Positions 48,384-59,733 of a stretch of DNA of 64,000 nucleotides are shown piece after piece. The position numbers and the translations under genes are program-made. The notes below the pieces were generated by a model that did not search any database, was not told the DNA's origin, and saw only the letters and a list, made by a program, of their open reading frames with translations. Positions within the stretch are counted from its first letter, which is position 1. Every line of letters begins with the position of its first letter. Source of the stretch: Trichomonas vaginalis G3 (Eukaryota > Parabasalia > Trichomonadida > Trichomonadidae); assembly GCF_026262505.1 (NCBI RefSeq), contig NC_067204.1:3567797-3631796 (forward strand), read 5' to 3'.

Positions 48384-48676
48384 CAGATCTAGTTGCTAAG
48401 ATCCAAACTCTCGACTCTCAAATCTACTTCCTCAGATCTTGTTGCTAAGATCTACTTCCTCAGATCTTGTTGCTAAGATCCAAACTCTCGACTCTCAAAT
48501 CTACTTCCTCAGATCTTGTTGCTAAGATCTAAACTCTCGACTCTCAAATCTACTTCCTCAGATCTTGTTGCTAAGATCTAAACTCTCGACTCTCAAATCT
48601 ATTTCCTCAGATCTTGTTGCTAAGATCTAAACTCTCGACTCTCAAATCTACTTCCTCAGATCTTGTTGCTAAGATC
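48384..48676 (+). repeat. 49-bp minisatellite, about six units with internal hairpin
   Basis: Units run CAGATCTTGTTGCTAAGATC, then TAAACTCTCGACTCTCAAAT, then CTACTTCCT. The copies are near-identical; one is shortened to 28 bases. Each unit holds AGATCTT...AAGATCT arms around a six-base loop (GTTGCT), so every copy can form a hairpin. No coding sense is apparent. Confidence 0.92.
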
Positions 48677-49398
48677 GATCTATTATACTCAATTTTACTT
48701 AAGCAATATAGATCACCTTTATTATGATTCTCTTTATCTGTACTTGTTTAAAATTAAATTACATCATAAAGATCTAATTACAAATTATTTAGAATTTTGA
48801 AATAAAACCAGTATTTTATCAAATGCTTTGAGATTAATGCATTCAAACTTAAAAAAAAAAGATATATTCAGATCAATTTCAATATTATTGATTTTTTAAT
48901 GTAAAAACTATGTCTACATAGATCTCAAACAATTTTATTAGATACTCTTTTTCCCAATTTTTTTCAAAATCTCTTTTTACATATCAAAAATTGTATTTTT
49001 CAATTTCATTTTTATTTTTTCCATATTTTTTTTGGAATTTGGATATGCGTCCAAAGTAGTTATGTCATTAGAAAAATATTAGATATCTGAAGAGAAAATG
49101 ATAACTTAGAGAGTTTTAAAGATTTTATTTTCGAATACAAATATAGACCTCAGAGGAATACATTCTAAATAAATTTGTATCTGAGGGTGAATAAATAAGA
49201 ACAAAATTTAAAGGGTTAGCATAAATAATGTAGAAATTAAGATTGGAATTTAAATTTAATACAAAATTAAAGGGAATGAATTTGCGATTAGTAGGGTATG
49301 GCAAATGGATTGGGAAACATTGGTTACACATGAAAATTATCAGATGTAAGAATTTGGTGCAGATATTTTAAAAATGAGATCTGAGTGCTTAAACAATA
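48677..49398. other. AT-rich spacer
   Basis: No gene, RNA box or repeat recognised. Confidence 0.55.
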
Positions 49399-49653
49399 TC
49401 TCAAAATTCAAATTTTCCAAATGAAAATTTGGAAAATTCCCAAAATGCAGAATCAACTGATGATTTTCAATCATTAATAACGCCAATACAAGAAGATCAT
49501 TTTCCTTCTGCCAACGAACTAAAACAATGGTTTGATATTGCCCATGATGTTTTAATTAGTCCGCCACCTGAGAATCAACATCCAGAAATTGATGAAGAAG
49601 AGACACAAAAAGCAATTTATCTATTACAAAACTTAGACTTTCCTAAGAAATAA
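49399..49653 (+). pseudogene. Acidic ORF fragment without a start codon
   Basis: An open frame of about 84 codons follows an in-frame stop and contains no ATG, yet its composition is protein-like: NSQNAESTDDFQSLITPIQE, then a PSANELKQWFDIAH helix, then PPPENQHPEIDEEETQ and a final LLQNLDFPKK before TAA. The abrupt change from AT-rich spacer suggests a remnant of a longer gene, or a second exon. No family recognised. Confidence 0.35.
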
Positions 49654-51352
49654 AATTATTTAATTTATTCTTGTTTGTTTTTTAATTAAACATGTATATT
49701 TATTAACATTTCCTTTTTTAATACCTTTCCAACTTCTATTAGTAACAAATACATAACTAATTTGAAGATTTAGCGTTATGAAGAAGTATCCAAGTAATAA
49801 CGTCAATAATGCATTTGCGATAGGATATAATTGCACCAAAGGTTAAAACTTGTATAAAGAATGAAAAATGAAATTTAATACAATTTTTTTTCGAAAAAAA
49901 TCCATGCTTGGCTAGATTTTCATAGTTATTGAATATGCATTACTGACATCTTGTAAAAGATGCCGATCAAGGCTTTCAAGATTGCTAAATTTCTCGATTA
50001 AAATTTACATTTTTTTTTTATTTGTGTTTAATTACATTTTACAGTTTGCAGACTTACATAAAATCCGCAACATAGTGGTTATTTAATATTTGCCCCACAG
50101 TATTGTAGTTTGAAATTTACGATAAGATAAGTATTATATTGATAAAGTAAGGTTTTGTCATTAATGCATCTTATAAACTTTCATTGATAAATATGGATAG
50201 ATAAGTTCTGTGTTCAAAAGTAAGCATTTTTTAAAACGCGCAATTATATCAAGAACGACTATCATAAATTCATGAGTATCGATGATTTTCGTTTAGGATG
50301 GACTTAATCGGCTTGATTGATATACATATTTTAAAATGGCATAGCTTTGTGCATGTTATGTCAAGCATTGTGCCAAACCAATTTAAAATGAAACAAATTA
50401 TTTTAAAGAAACTATATATGAACTATTCGAACACTTTATATTAATGTAGGGAGCTATAAATTTAAATATTCTAAAAATTTATTTATTTGTTAAGAGTTCG
50501 GAACAAATTTATTATTGAATATATAGGAAATCAAATAATTATGCATAATCGCATAAAAAAATGCTGAAACAATGAAAAGAAAAAAATAGTTGCCCAATAG
50601 AAAAAGTCGAACCCATACCCCTACCCATTGAGTTATCCTCACTTTCAAGTTTCGATCGAAAAAAAGGTATTTAATCGCGTAACTCGCACTGTTTAGTCGT
50701 ATTTCGAAGTTCTATATAGTATTAAAGATTAAGTTACATTATGTACAAAATAACTTTTTATTGTTATTTGATTTTGATAGCATTATTAGCTGAATATGAA
50801 AAATCTCGTAGAAATAATCATTTCATTCAGACATAAGTATTGGATTGTTTCCCAACAAGCATAATAACACACGTTTCATATTATAATTTATTCCATTTCT
50901 GTACAAAATTTAGATAACGATATCAAATAAAAAAAACTGTGGCATTTTTTTACTTCAAACTATCATGAAGTGTAACCAAATTGGGTGAGTATTCTTGCTA
51001 TCAGTATGACATGAAAAAGTGAACGACAAAAATTGAAGATATTGTAGTTAACTCGGATTTTTTTAATTGCAAACACATCTATAATTTGTTTAAATATCAT
51101 TTATTATATCAAAATCGAAAAATTCGTTTTTGGAAATCTTTGAATTTATGAGAAGTTCTACAAAGACACTTACAAATATAGCGTTTGCAATAAAAAGGCT
51201 CTTTAATCTTCTTCATCCTTGCTCAGAAACTTCTACTGGTTACCTTACGGGTAACCTGCAAAGCTGCTTCCAAGGCATCGGGAAAATAACGTATTTTCGT
51301 GAGACTACCTTTGAGGAGAAAATAACGTATAATTTTTTTTGTTGAAAGTGAA
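49654..51352. other. AT-rich spacer
   Basis: About 1.7 kb with no convincing gene. Near 50600-50690 the minus strand shows tRNA-like boxes too close together for a tRNA. A 71-codon frame at 51130 looks random. Confidence 0.5.
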
Positions 51353-52492
51353 ATGTCTGAAAATGAAGCTTCTAGTTTACCAAAGTTAAATAAAAAGCAC
51401 AGTGGAAAGTCTCCTCTTTCCAGTGCTATAATTTCATCCGGTGATGTTAACGCTACACAGCTAAAACGTGAAGTTAATAGATTATATCCACATTTACAAA
51501 GCATTGAAAAAGAAATCACTGCATTGAAACAGCAACTACCGCCTAATCTAAATAAGGTTGTCATTCAAATACGACAAGATATCGATAAATTATATAATCC
51601 AAACCAAAATACGAAACAAGAAGATCAAAAAGACTTATTACAAAGAAGTTTAGATGATTTAGAGAATAGACTTCAAACTCAGCTACAAGTTTCCATTGAA
51701 TCTTCAAAAGCAAATTTGGAAAATAAAGTTCAAGAGCTTATAAATACAAAGCCAAAGGATGATATCACTAAGATGATGGAAAATAATGGTGATGAGACTA
51801 ATTACGATATGAAATTGGCTGCTCTTGAAGCTGCACTCGATTCTCAACATGAAAAAACACAAAAGAGATTGGATTTACTCGAAAAATCAATAGATAAGTT
51901 ATCAAAACCAGCAGATGAAGCAAATAATTACAAAACTCTTCAATCTCTTAGTGAAGATATCGAATCTAACAGAAAAGGTATATCAGATTTAAGAACAAGG
52001 TTATCAGAAATCAAACTACAACTAGATAGAAGCACCTTCACCGAGCAAATTGAGAAAACTACAGATCAAGATTCCGAACCGAAATCTTCTGCTCGACCAA
52101 TAGAAGTACCTGATCTTACTGTTCCTATCGAGAATCTGAACACAAAGATACTAAATATGCAAACCAAATTCCAAACTAAACTTAGAGAATTAAAAGGAAA
52201 GGCATTGCAATTCGAAGATAGAGTAAAAAAGGTAGATCAGATAGCAGTTCAGATTGTGACATCAACTGTAACATTAGAATCTCGTATAACAGAAGTGAAT
52301 GCTTTATGCAATTCATTAATGAACCAGATTAAAGAACTCGGAGAAAAATCTGAGAATGATGATAATAAGCAGCTTATTCAGCAACTTACTGAAAAGGTAA
52401 TGAAAGAACAGGCTGCATTAAAAACGGATATAGAAAAGGTTAAAGCTCGTGCACTCAAATGCCAAGAGTCTGTTCAAAAGATTCAGAAATAA
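51353..52492 (+). CDS. Coiled-coil protein, 379 aa
   Basis: Starts MSENEASSLPKLNKKHSGKS, a Ser/Lys-rich disordered head of about 40 residues, then almost continuous heptad coiled coil to the end, broken by a Pro/Thr/Ser linker near residue 245 (KSSARPIEVPDLTVPIENLN). No membrane segment, enzyme motif or Cys. It ends SVQKIQK with TAA inside AAATAAAATT. It should form rods or dimers, probably cytoskeletal, but nothing more specific can be said. Confidence 0.8.
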   Translation: MSENEASSLPKLNKKHSGKSPLSSAIISSGDVNATQLKREVNRLYPHLQSIEKEITALKQQLPPNLNKVVIQIRQDIDKLYNPNQNTKQEDQKDLLQRSLDDLENRLQTQLQVSIESSKANLENKVQELINTKPKDDITKMMENNGDETNYDMKLAALEAALDSQHEKTQKRLDLLEKSIDKLSKPADEANNYKTLQSLSEDIESNRKGISDLRTRLSEIKLQLDRSTFTEQIEKTTDQDSEPKSSARPIEVPDLTVPIENLNTKILNMQTKFQTKLRELKGKALQFEDRVKKVDQIAVQIVTSTVTLESRITEVNALCNSLMNQIKELGEKSENDDNKQLIQQLTEKVMKEQAALKTDIEKVKARALKCQESVQKIQK

Positions 52493-53055
52493 AATTTTGT
52501 TTATACTTGTTAAATTTTAATTATGTATTTCTCTCAACATTATTTTTCCAAAATAGCAAAAAGTTGGTGCCACTTGTAGCTTCACATGATAGATGACTTT
52601 CATTGCTACCATAAACAATACAATGGTAATCCTTCATATAAAGATATACATATTATCTTAAAGAGAGCGTTTTTTGCCTTTTTTTTATATTTTATTTTAT
52701 TTTATTTGGTAAAATGCCTCGAATTGCAAATAAAAACCATTTTTAGCATGAATTATGAATTATCACATAAAGTTATTAAAGATTACCCATCTAGCTCTAC
52801 AAACATTGCTATTTCGGCACCACAAAAACTACTTTGCTAGCATCAAGTACAATCTTTTGAATTTGAAGTTCTGAAAGACTTATTTTTGCTTTGCCTCTTG
52901 TTTTCACTCGATAATGAAAATACAAGTAAAATATTCAAGCAAATTATAACGATTGTTCTAAATTAGCATAATTTACGCATTCATTAGCTCTTACATGCAT
53001 TTTGATATCAAAATAAAATTTCGAACACATGTAATTACATCAGAAACACATGTAA
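52493..53055. other. AT-rich spacer
   Basis: An 84-codon frame at 52586 contains a Phe/Leu run from a T-rich tract and looks random. No other signal is seen. Confidence 0.55.
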
Positions 53056-54909
53056 ATGGATATATGCGATCTAAATATCACAAACAATGAAATTACAGGA
53101 GTATTTAATCACAATCTTTGCTCAATTCAAAAAGGAGAAATTGATGAAACAATTATTGGTATTAAATCTCTTCCAAATCTTATCTACATTGCAAATCTTT
53201 CAAACTTCGTTAAAATACAGAAGATCCCTAATAAATTGTTTTATGAGCATAGAAATCTTACTCAGATTATATTTCCACCAAATATCATCGAGATCGGGAA
53301 CTATTCATTTTATCAATGCAATAATTTAAAAGGATTTCTCAATCTTCCAAATGTTGTTAAAATAGGAGATTACGCCTTTTGCGAATGCTATAATCTGACT
53401 GATAAAATTGATTTTCCAAAATTAGAATATGTTGGAAATTATGCATTTTCAGAGTGTTACAACATATATGGTCAAGTTTGTTTTCCTTTCATTAAATTTG
53501 TTGGAGGTTCTGCATTTTTTAGATGCTATAGCTTAAATGGGTCAATATATATGCCAAATTTGGAAGATATTGGAATTTATGCTTTTGGAAACTGTGTAAA
53601 TTTAGTTGGCTCAATTGATTTCCCAAAAATCATTGAGTTAAGCGGAGCAGCATTTTATAATTGTTATAATTTGAATGGAATTATTAACCTTCCAAATATT
53701 AAAATTTTTTATGGAGAAGTATTTTATAATTGTACGAAAATAAGTGGATCTCTGAATTTTCCTCTTGTTGAAAAAATAGATGAATCAGCATTTTATTGTT
53801 GTTATGGGTTAAATGGAACACTAAATTTTCCAAATTTAACTTATATAGGTATGTATACATTTTTCAATTGCTCAAATTTGACTGGTTCACTTGATTTTCC
53901 CAATCTAGAAAGAATATCTTGGAGTGCATTTTGCTATTGTTGGAGTTTGAATGGTACTATAAATATGCCTAAATTGATTTCGGTAGATAGATCTGTCTTT
54001 GTTTTTTGTAACAATTTAAGGGGTTCAAAATATCTTCCTAATGCTGAATATATAGATGTTTATGGATTTTCTAACTGCTCTAGTCTCGATGGTATTATTT
54101 ATATACCGAAAACTACAATTATTGGTATGTTTGCTTTTTATAATTGCTTCAATTTAAAGGGAATAGTAAATATTCCGAATGCAATAGAAATTCGAAAATA
54201 TGCTTTTGGAAATTGTATGGAACTTACAGAGTTTGTTAGTGTTGGTAATGTCACATCATTTGCAGAGGGTGTATTTTATAATTGTCGCAAAATGGAAGGA
54301 TCATTCGCAAACATTCCAATCGAATTTGCTGATAATTATTCATTTTATAATTGCTACGAAATGAAAGGGACTCTTGATTGTATCAATTTCACAACAATAA
54401 AAAATGGTTCTTTTTATGGATCTGGTGTTGAAAACCTTGTCAATATAGATCAAATTACATCTATAAGCCAATATGGATTTTATAATTGTACTCAATTATC
54501 AGGAATTTTAAATTTTAGCAACATAATATCTATTGAAGAACATGCATTTCAACTTGACAACCACATTAAAAGTATTGTTTTAATGAAACCTAATATAGAC
54601 ATTGGCATTTCTGCATTCGATTCTAATGTTAATATCACAATTTCGCAGCCAATAAATCTTAGTCGGGAAATTGTGTATAATTATAATAATAGAGAATTCA
54701 TTGTTTTCTATACAGGTCTTAAATATTGTGATTATGAATCTGATTCACTTATTTATGACTTCGCGAAGCGAATATATGTCCTATGTGAATATCCAAATAA
54801 AACATTTTACGGTCGATGTGTATTCAATCCATGCGTAAAACAGCATGTTATCACGCATTGTGATATTTCATTAAAGAGATACTTTTTTGGCTTTTTATGC
54901 TTCATATAA
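53056..54909 (+). CDS. BspA-like leucine-rich-repeat (LRR_5) protein, 617 aa
   Basis: About twenty repeats of 23 residues with the pattern IGxYAFxNCxNLxGxIxxPN, the Treponema pallidum/BspA type of LRR greatly expanded in trichomonads and thought to act at the cell surface in adhesion. Clear copies include GNYSFYQCNNLKGFLNLPN and IGMYTFFNCSNLTGSLDFPN. The N-terminal 60 residues are a cap; the C-terminal 80 residues (KYCDYESDSLIYDFAKR onward) are Cys-rich. I see no signal peptide and no clear membrane helix (only RYFFGFLCFI at the very end), as in many members. Frame intact. Confidence 0.9.
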   Translation: MDICDLNITNNEITGVFNHNLCSIQKGEIDETIIGIKSLPNLIYIANLSNFVKIQKIPNKLFYEHRNLTQIIFPPNIIEIGNYSFYQCNNLKGFLNLPNVVKIGDYAFCECYNLTDKIDFPKLEYVGNYAFSECYNIYGQVCFPFIKFVGGSAFFRCYSLNGSIYMPNLEDIGIYAFGNCVNLVGSIDFPKIIELSGAAFYNCYNLNGIINLPNIKIFYGEVFYNCTKISGSLNFPLVEKIDESAFYCCYGLNGTLNFPNLTYIGMYTFFNCSNLTGSLDFPNLERISWSAFCYCWSLNGTINMPKLISVDRSVFVFCNNLRGSKYLPNAEYIDVYGFSNCSSLDGIIYIPKTTIIGMFAFYNCFNLKGIVNIPNAIEIRKYAFGNCMELTEFVSVGNVTSFAEGVFYNCRKMEGSFANIPIEFADNYSFYNCYEMKGTLDCINFTTIKNGSFYGSGVENLVNIDQITSISQYGFYNCTQLSGILNFSNIISIEEHAFQLDNHIKSIVLMKPNIDIGISAFDSNVNITISQPINLSREIVYNYNNREFIVFYTGLKYCDYESDSLIYDFAKRIYVLCEYPNKTFYGRCVFNPCVKQHVITHCDISLKRYFFGFLCFI

Positions 54910-54929
54910 ATAAATAAAAAATGTTAATA

Positions 54930-55062
54930 ATATTACTTTGATCTCTTAATAATTCAATCTGAGAAGAATTTGATGCTTGTCCTTCAACTATAGCTTCAAA
55001 GAAATTCCTTTTTTGAAGCATAGTTTAATGGCACATGTCCTTCTGAGGTGTGAAGCTCCATT
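54930..55062 (-). pseudogene. Possible ankyrin-repeat relic
   Basis: The minus strand reads ELHTSEGHVPLNYASKKEF, which is close to an ankyrin repeat (TPLHYASKK), then after a frame change EAIVEGQASNSSQIELL. The stretch is too short to be sure, but it is the only protein-like sequence in the 720-base spacer 54910-55630. Confidence 0.3.
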
Positions 55063-55630
55063 AAAAACTAACCATAAAGACTTAAATTGAAGACCATGTT
55101 TTACTGGTGTAAGTGCATCCTTAAAAATGTTGAGAGAATGTTTTCTTTATGATGTGTTGTTACTCAGAAGTAAATAAATGAATTTGTGTGCAAGTCATTT
55201 TTAACAATATTTTTGTTTATGTTATTCTATCTTGTTATTCAGGTTTGCTAGAAATTTTTAAAAATATACAAATCATTTTAATATAAAGCATTGTAGGCTT
55301 AAATCAAAATTATTTATCATTGACGCACGAATTTTGTTGTTAACAAAAAGCAATATCTTTTATCTCCGGTGACATTGGATTTTTCTGACCTTTGAATGAC
55401 GATTAAATCCAAATTCAGTCTATCATTATTTGTGTGTGTTGTATATATGATATGAAATAACGATTGAATTACTCATAATAACGAGAAAATAAATTGAAAA
55501 TAATTATTAGAGTAATTCTTCACCGGAATTTGAAAATATGATTTCTCTCTATATGGTTATCACTTTTGCTTGAATTCATATTTGCAAATGAGCTTTTTCT
55601 TTAAAACACTTCACAAATCTCTTTACATCC
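55063..55630. other. AT-rich spacer and promoter region
   Basis: No gene. A TCACAAAT motif about 20 bases before the next ATG fits a variant trichomonad Inr. Confidence 0.5.
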
Positions 55631-57562
55631 ATGTCAGATTTATCTAAATTAGTAGAATTGGACTCGATTGGATGTATATCTGATAGTTTGGAACATGATG
55701 TTTCCTCAAACCTTCAAGAATATAGTAAAGATCCAACTTTCCAAAAATTATCAACTCAATGCGTTATTAGAATGGCAGCAAACTCGGAAAATATATCACC
55801 AGAAACGGCTCTTCGGCTTACAAAGCATGTTGCTTCCAAAAATAAAGATGATTTAATTCAATTATTACAAGTAATGAAGATATCTGGAGACTATACAGAT
55901 GATATCAAAGAAATATTGAAATGTGTAACAGATATTCCTGTTTTAAAGTTATTTATTGATAATTATGAATCAAATTCAACAAAAATTACTCAAAAACCAG
56001 ATATTATGTTAAGTATTTCAGATGGTGACTACTTTACAACAGATCCACAACCTACAAATGAAATTATGACCGAAAAAATTGATGATAATCCTCCTGAGAC
56101 AATAAATGATGTAATAGACAGTATCAAAGTAATGAAATCTTCCGATTCTGATACGCTTTCTTTCAGCGATTCTGGCTCAGATCACGGCAACGATTCAGAC
56201 AACGTTTTTGAGATAACTACGGAACCTCCGAAGCTCAAGTCTGCAGATTTAGTTGATGACCACTCCGATTTTAATCCATACATGACTTTACGTCAGACAA
56301 TTAAAACATCTGACAGTGTTTCCTCAACGATGACTAGTTACAGCCAGCAAATGAACAGCTATAGCAAACAGACTGAAAATATTGCAACTCCGGCTCCAGA
56401 ATCTGGAGATCCAAATCTTGAATCAATTCACGGAGCTCTTTTAGTTGAACCGAATGCAAAACCTGAAGTAGAAGAAAATCTTCCACCGCAATATCCAACT
56501 GGTGAACTTCCTCAAGAAAATAATCAAAATACAGATTGTTATCAGCAAGTTGAACCTGTTAATGATGTTCCAGAAGCTATACCTGAAGAAATTAAGCCAC
56601 CTCCACCGGAAGCACCTGAAAATATCTTCCAAGCAGCTTCAAAAGGAAATCTTGATGCGATGATCAACTTTATTGAGCATCAAATCAGTCCAACAGTTGC
56701 AGATCAGAACGGATGGACTCCATTGCATCACTCAGCAGTCCATAGTTCAATGAATTGTTTGAAATATTTGTTAGCACATCCAATGTCTAACGTTAATGCT
56801 CTAACTAACCTTGGACAACAAGCTATTCATATTGGTGCTTTGCAGGGCCACTATGAAGTTGTTGCTTATCTGTTAAACAAAGGTTCAGAATTTGATCATC
56901 CAGATTCCGAAGGTTTTACACCACTAATGTACGCCTGTGAAGGTGGAAATGCCCAGATCGTCAACATTCTCATCTATGCAGGGGCGAAAGTCAACATTTC
57001 CAACCAAATTGGACTAACACCTTTAAATATTGCAGCAAGAGCTAAGAGTAGCGCATGCATAGAAGCTTTATTAAATGCACATGCTAAAGTAGAACCTTCA
57101 AAGAACGTTCTTTTGTCTCCTTTTTATATTTCTGTTTCCAAAAATGACGTAAAGAGTGCTCGAATGCTTGCCGATAAAGGTGCCAAGATCAATTCGCAGA
57201 ACAAACAGCGTGTTGCACCTATTCATATTGCTGCTTCCGAAGGAAATGTTGAAATGATCAAATTATTATTAGAAAAAGGAGCGAAAATTGAAATTGAAAA
57301 CAAAGCAAAAGAAAGACCATTATACATTGCAGCAAAGAATGGCCACGTAGATGCTGTAAAAGAGCTAATTAGAGCTGGAGCAAATGTAAATGCACAACAG
57401 GAGAACGGAAACACTCCATTGCATATTGCTGTTATCGGTCAACATGCAGAAGTTGTTAGAGCTCTGCTTGCTGCTCATGCAAACAAAAGAATTAAGAACA
57501 AAAGATCGAAATATCCAGTTGATATTCCAACAATACCAGAAATTACATCTCAACTTGCTTGA
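55631..57562 (+). CDS. Ankyrin-repeat protein with unique N-terminal half, 643 aa
   Basis: Residues 1-115 form a helical domain (SPETALRLTKHVASKNKDDL), distinct from the DUF3447 type. Residues 115-330 are a disordered Ser/Asp/Pro/Gln linker (SDSDTLSFSDSGSDHGNDSD). Residues about 330-630 hold nine well-kept ankyrin repeats (GWTPLHHSAVHSSMNCLKYL, GNTPLHIAVIGQHAEVVRAL). The Ser/Asp clusters are good casein-kinase-type sites, so phospho-control is possible. No membrane segment. Probably a scaffold or regulatory subunit. Frame intact; TGA is followed by ATAAAAAT. Confidence 0.88.
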   Translation: MSDLSKLVELDSIGCISDSLEHDVSSNLQEYSKDPTFQKLSTQCVIRMAANSENISPETALRLTKHVASKNKDDLIQLLQVMKISGDYTDDIKEILKCVTDIPVLKLFIDNYESNSTKITQKPDIMLSISDGDYFTTDPQPTNEIMTEKIDDNPPETINDVIDSIKVMKSSDSDTLSFSDSGSDHGNDSDNVFEITTEPPKLKSADLVDDHSDFNPYMTLRQTIKTSDSVSSTMTSYSQQMNSYSKQTENIATPAPESGDPNLESIHGALLVEPNAKPEVEENLPPQYPTGELPQENNQNTDCYQQVEPVNDVPEAIPEEIKPPPPEAPENIFQAASKGNLDAMINFIEHQISPTVADQNGWTPLHHSAVHSSMNCLKYLLAHPMSNVNALTNLGQQAIHIGALQGHYEVVAYLLNKGSEFDHPDSEGFTPLMYACEGGNAQIVNILIYAGAKVNISNQIGLTPLNIAARAKSSACIEALLNAHAKVEPSKNVLLSPFYISVSKNDVKSARMLADKGAKINSQNKQRVAPIHIAASEGNVEMIKLLLEKGAKIEIENKAKERPLYIAAKNGHVDAVKELIRAGANVNAQQENGNTPLHIAVIGQHAEVVRALLAAHANKRIKNKRSKYPVDIPTIPEITSQLA

Positions 57563-58452
57563 ATAAAAATATTATGTTTGTTTCATAATAATAAATATGA
57601 TTTTTTTCCAATTAAAATATGATCTTAATTTTGTACTTTAAAAAACAAATACAAGCATGCATATGACTCAGATTAGCTTGGAGAAATAAATTTATAATTG
57701 ATTATGTTCTGAATTCATCTAATTTGTCCTGAATCAATTTGCATTTCAGAATTTTAATGTAGATCTTGTATACATTTCATGCGTGGATAATGTACTGCCT
57801 ATTTTTGCAAAAGAATTTAAAAAATTATTAGTCTATTATACTTGGTGAATGAAATATAGATAAATTTCAGAATTTGCAGAATAATTATTATATATCAAAA
57901 ACAGAACATATATGAGACAATAGGAATTAATAAGTATAATTAAGAGTAATTCAAAATTGTGATATATTCAAAATAATGTTATTAGAATTATGAATTACAA
58001 TATCACTTTTAACTAAACTAGATAAAATTCGTTTTATGCCACCAGATTGAATTCACGATCATCATTGAATCTTTCTTTCAATTCATTGATAAAATTATTT
58101 CTGAATAAATAAATTGCAGTAATAATAATAAAAATAACATTATATGCATTTTCCCTAATAATTATTAATTTTATTATGGTTTCTCAAAAAAAGAAAAATG
58201 AACGAACAATTAATGGGTGTCTGCCAGATAATTACTGAATGATGGGTATAGTCTCGAACACCATGATTATCTCTTCTAAACCATAAAAGGATCGTAGCAA
58301 AATGAGAGTTTTCTGTTTTTTCTAACCAAAAACTGCTGTTACGTTGTGCTGAATTAAAATGGATTGCGATGGAATTCAATATGTCGTTTCAGAAATTGAG
58401 AGAGATATTCAAAAGTATTTGAAATTGAAAACATTGAATTTCCATTTATGAA
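57563..58452. other. AT-rich spacer
   Basis: About 890 bases with no convincing gene. AT-rich with AATTAT-type motifs. Confidence 0.55.
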
Positions 58453-59733
58453 ATGGCGAATATTTGTTGTAAGGAATTGATTTATGGCTTGATTATTATG
58501 CTTGGAAGCCTTAACTTCGGTATAAGTGTAGGTATTCCAACGCCGCTTGCTACTTTGTTCGAATCTTGGAACAGAACAGAAAATGAACTTCAATGGTATA
58601 ACATAATTACGTCATTATGCGCTATTTTCAGTCCATTTTTCGTTACATATGTATTAAACTTTCTTGGAAGAAGAATCGTTTTTGCAATTTTACATATCTT
58701 TGCGGCAGGCATATATGTTCTTTGCCTGTTTATGACAAAAGACAAATTCTGGCTTGCAATATTCTCGAGAGCTCTCGTTGGATTGGACATTGGTGGTTTT
58801 ACAAGCTTATGTCCAACAATGTTAATCGAAATTGCACCATCAAAGCTTGGAGGGTTCTTCGGACACTTACATCAGATTGGATGCGTTATTGGAATTACTA
58901 TAATGTACATGCAAGGAACATATGCTCCTTGGAAAACTTTATTTTACACAGGAATAGGATTTTCTGCGCTCGGAACAATACTAATTTGTTTTTGCCCTGA
59001 AACTTCTCCAAACAGAAGAAAAGCTGATCCCGAAAGTTTGGCTCGTAAAGAAAAAGATACATTATTCCAAGAAATGTACTTGGAAAAACTAGTTATTGGT
59101 CTTACAATGATGTTTTTCCAGCAGTTCTGTGGAATCAATGCAATTATATCAAATTTAGTGCAAAATTTCAAAGATGCGGGTGTTCCTTTGGAAACAGGTA
59201 TTGCATCGACCATTTCCATGGCATGCCAATTCCTTGGTGTTGTCATTAACGGATTTGTAGTTGATAAACTTGGCAGACGACCACTTTTCTGCATTTCGTC
59301 GTTAGGATGTGCTATTATGCTTTTCCTTTTCTCTATGAATACGTCATATAATCTTACAAATTGGGTTGCAATTGTGATAATTTGTTTTTATTTGTTCTTC
59401 TTTGGTTTGGCTTTAGGACCAATTCCATGGTTTATTGTTCCAGAATTGTTCCCTGACACTGTCCGATCAATGGCTGCTTCAATGGTCGTCGTTGTCAACC
59501 AATTCTGTTCATTCATCATTGTTTTCATGTTCCCATGGATGAAGAATGGCATGGGACAATCTGCAACATTAATCTTTTACGGAGTTATCAGTGCACTCGG
59601 TGCAATTTTCGGTTTCTTTTACATCATTGAGCCATCGAACACAAAAATCGGAGCTCTTGATTGGGATGAGAATGATTTGGAAGATGACTTTGTCGAAATT
59701 GGCCAATCTCTCACTAAGTCTGTTTTAATTTGA
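58453..59733 (+). CDS. MFS sugar transporter (SLC2/GLUT family), 426 aa
   Basis: A plasma-membrane hexose transporter candidate with about twelve membrane helices. Diagnostic motifs are in order: NFLGRR at the helix 2-3 loop (about residue 69), PETSP after helix 6 (about 182), QQFCGINAI in helix 7 (about 222, the QLS/QQ sugar-binding region), DKLGRRP at the helix 8-9 loop (about 270), and GPIPWFIVPELFP in helix 10 (about 322). The length of 426 is slightly short for the family (450-500) because the loops are short. The C-terminus is acidic (WDENDLEDDFVEIG). Substrate, glucose or another hexose, cannot be told. Frame intact. Confidence 0.92.
   Translation: MANICCKELIYGLIIMLGSLNFGISVGIPTPLATLFESWNRTENELQWYNIITSLCAIFSPFFVTYVLNFLGRRIVFAILHIFAAGIYVLCLFMTKDKFWLAIFSRALVGLDIGGFTSLCPTMLIEIAPSKLGGFFGHLHQIGCVIGITIMYMQGTYAPWKTLFYTGIGFSALGTILICFCPETSPNRRKADPESLARKEKDTLFQEMYLEKLVIGLTMMFFQQFCGINAIISNLVQNFKDAGVPLETGIASTISMACQFLGVVINGFVVDKLGRRPLFCISSLGCAIMLFLFSMNTSYNLTNWVAIVIICFYLFFFGLALGPIPWFIVPELFPDTVRSMAASMVVVVNQFCSFIIVFMFPWMKNGMGQSATLIFYGVISALGAIFGFFYIIEPSNTKIGALDWDENDLEDDFVEIGQSLTKSVLI

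Noticed and set aside
50595-50690. Minus-strand tRNA-like boxes (AACTCAATGGGTAG and GGTTCGACTT)
   Set aside because: The two boxes are only about ten bases apart, leaving no room for the anticodon arm, and no stems pair. At most a fragment.
51130-51345. 71-codon frame upstream of the coiled-coil gene
   Set aside because: It lies in the likely 5' region of that gene, with mixed composition and no motif or initiator.
52586-52840. 84-codon frame with a hydrophobic Phe/Leu stretch
   Set aside because: The hydrophobic part comes from a T-rich tract; there is no initiator and no protein-like pattern on either side.
58617-59000. Second plus-strand frame inside the sugar transporter
   Set aside because: It is an off-frame shadow of a gene with full MFS motifs.
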